Assembly (NCBI RefSeq): GCF_008831285.2
Contig: NW_022205098.1
Location: 1 to 36,788 of the forward strand
Direction of reading: 5' to 3'
DNA: 36,788 nucleotides
DNA from: Nymphaea colorata
Taxonomy: Eukaryota > Streptophyta > Magnoliopsida > Nymphaeales > Nymphaeaceae
The notes beneath the pieces were generated by a model. That model did no database searches. It was given only the letters and a program-made list of their open reading frames with translations, and was not told the DNA's origin. Below, in pieces: positions 35,380 through 36,788 of the stretch (position 1 is the first letter of the stretch; every line of letters begins with the position of its first letter). A program made the translations under genes and the position numbers.

Positions 35380-36040
35380 GTAGGTAGTGCAGAAGGGCCC
35401 TCCTGTGTTGAACCCCATTTGAGCCCCCTGCTGACTCAAGATGGCTTGAGCAGACCCACCCTCAATGAGCCAAACTGCTCCAGCAGTGCCGACATATCCT
35501 TTTACATTCACCGCAATTGCTGGGGTCTCCTTGGCAGGTGTTGTCCTCACAGCCGGGCACAAAACGGAGATGGAGACTGTGGGCTGCCCGCAGTTTGCCT
35601 TTAACAGGGCTGGTTGTGCGATGGAAGAGGTAACAATCACACCCCTGCCCTTCTCCTTTGGCAACTCTAGAAGAGCCACTGGTTCGGCTTCTACTAGCAG
35701 GTCGTCGGCTGCTTACACTCATGTAGCCGTCCCCGTTTGGCTCCGCACGTGAAGCACTGGCCGTGCTTGAAATGTACTCGCCTTTCCTTAGGAGACAAAT
35801 GTTGTAATGACTGGTTGAGAGCATTCCTTGGTCCACTGGTGGAGGAATGCTCTCCTCGGTTGGTATGCAGTCGCTGGCCCTAGCTAGCGTGGGCAACATC
35901 AACAACATTTTTTGCTTGAAGAGACCAACCTAGGTTCTCTTTTCCCATTCCAGCTCGAAAGTCAGGGCTGTGTCCTGCCAGGTGTGAGTCTAGTTCTCCT
36001 CCTTTGTCCTGGCACCTTCATGCTTTGAGCGTGTGCCAGT
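35380..36040 (-). pseudogene. Ty3/gypsy gag-protease remnant
   Basis: On the minus strand LSPKERRVHFKHGQCFTCGA continues into KRGRLHEC. The Cys and His spacing C-x2-C-x7-H-x-C (35715-35756) is that of the gag zinc knuckle of plant Ty3/gypsy elements (CFxCxEKFxxGHxC). Downstream in another frame VNVKGYVGTAGAVWLIEGGS resembles the lead-in to the aspartic protease active site, where functional copies have LIDSG; here Glu-Gly replaces Asp-Ser. No reverse transcriptase or integrase motif was found further along. The 5' end stops abruptly at about 36040 against AT-rich DNA. The knuckle call is firm and the protease call tentative. Confidence 0.6.
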
Positions 36041-36788
36041 TCTCCCCAGTGGCACATGTTGAACTCGGAATACAAACCTGCTGCTATGATGCATCTGATT
36101 CCCGAAATTTGATAACAGAGATGATAGCTGAAAAATGACTTTCTAGAGGTGACTAGATAAACAAGAAGAAAAATAAATGTACAGCTGATAGCATACTTAT
36201 CCAGCTTTGCATCTTTTGGCACAAGAACTAGATCTGCTTGCACAACACTTTCCTTTCCATAGCACAGTCTTCCAGAACATGATTTTGTCTAATGATAAAA
36301 AGAGAAAAAGGAATATTAACAATAAACATATATCAAATGCTCTTGAGATATTTAAACAACAAAAGTCACACTCGTTCAGAAAAAACGTCAATGAGCTCAC
36401 CTGCACCTTAAGAAAGGCTTCGAAAATATTTTGAAGCAGGACACAAGAAAAGAGTTCAATAAAATAGCATAAAAGAATACAGAAGAATTAAGAAACAGTA
36501 AACGAGGAGCAAAAATTGTTGTCAATAAAAAGAAGTGATGCTAACAAACAGGAATCATTTGTGAATCAGAGAGAGTTAAAAATTGTATTGTTTATGATAA
36601 AAAGGTAAAAGAGAAAAAATAAAAAATTCAGAATATTGAAAATAATTAAAAATAAAAAGGACATGTGCCCTTACTGAATTGGTTCTATATTGATTCAAAG
36701 AGGGTTGATTTGGATCCAAGGATTTCAGTACCATGAAATAAAGTATAATTCCAGCCAGGGTCATTCTTGAACGGCTCAAAATCATGTC
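36041..36788. other. AT-rich stretch without a recognisable gene
   Basis: On the minus strand an acceptor-like TTTTATCATTAG precedes a short open stretch at about 36200-36287 that includes VVQADLVLVPKDAKL. It could be an isolated exon, but I cannot match it to a family and see no donor in the right place. Nothing else was found. Confidence 0.35.

Larger units (their letters stand above)
31651..36040. mobile_element. GC-rich block of retroelement remnants
   Basis: Composition is clearly GC-richer than both flanks, with sharp transitions near 31650 and 36040. Many overlapping frames are open on both strands only because stop codons are scarce in GC-rich DNA; they are not separate genes. Recognised pieces are a Ty3/gypsy gag-protease remnant on the minus strand (about 35380-36040) and a gag piece on the plus strand (32697-32961). 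The remainder (32962-35380), which includes a TATA-like box near 33467, could be LTR or leader sequence of the same elements, but I could not place ends. Confidence 0.6.

Noticed and set aside
36200-36287. Possible minus-strand exon after TTTTATCATTAG
   Set aside because: The peptide matches no family I know, and no donor site follows in a fitting position.

Overview
The window is nuclear DNA from a flowering plant. The evidence is: an AT-rich, repeat-laden intergenic texture; a broken LRR receptor-like kinase of the Xa21/EFR type (subfamily XII); exons of a plant-only VAL/HSI2-type B3 regulator; a plant carboxylesterase (CXE) fragment; and plant-type LTR, LINE-like and hAT-like elements. Splice junctions and the usual plant simple repeats (TA, CT/GA) are visible. 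The species cannot be fixed from sequence alone. I found no intact protein-coding gene, no tRNA or rRNA gene and no CRISPR array.

Layout. 1-706 is the 3' part of a retrotransposon LTR. About 770-1780 (minus) is a decayed non-LTR retroelement. 1781-8577 is AT-rich, gene-free DNA with old duplications, a GC-richer block (4980-5830) and a tRNA-like (SINE-like) trace near 6210. 8578-9524 is a 947-bp hAT-like element that keeps an acidic open frame, and a second copy of its end lies inverted at 26463-26640. 10298-10499 is a 202-bp hAT MITE with a perfect 8-bp target duplication. About 11733-13118 is bounded by an imperfect inverted repeat.

13283-17950 (plus) is the main gene-like object: an LRR receptor kinase pseudogene in two exons. 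It has a signal peptide, LRRs, a transmembrane segment and a kinase, with its single intron in the usual place. At least four frameshifts and two in-frame stops break it. Its LRR region contains a recent internal tandem duplication, and its intron carries a MITE-like insertion. Downstream come a GA-rich minisatellite (19060-19565), a carboxylesterase fragment (about 22493-22885, minus), a 22-base C run, and a 578-bp element with long terminal inverted repeats (24652-25229).

28128-30353 (plus) holds recognisable exons of a VAL-type gene: the PHD-like zinc finger, the exon leading into the B3 domain, and most of B3. Frameshifts and a stop disrupt it, and the last part of B3 and all downstream domains are missing. 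From about 31650 to 36040 the DNA turns GC-rich and carries retroelement remains, including a Ty3/gypsy gag zinc knuckle and protease trace on the minus strand and a second gag piece in the opposite orientation. 36041-36788 returns to AT-rich DNA.

The loci do not form a pathway. The window reads as a graveyard of duplicated host genes and mobile elements. The best leads are the hAT-like elements, the inverted repeats that could give hairpin RNA if transcribed, and the LRR duplication. I found no convincing new system.
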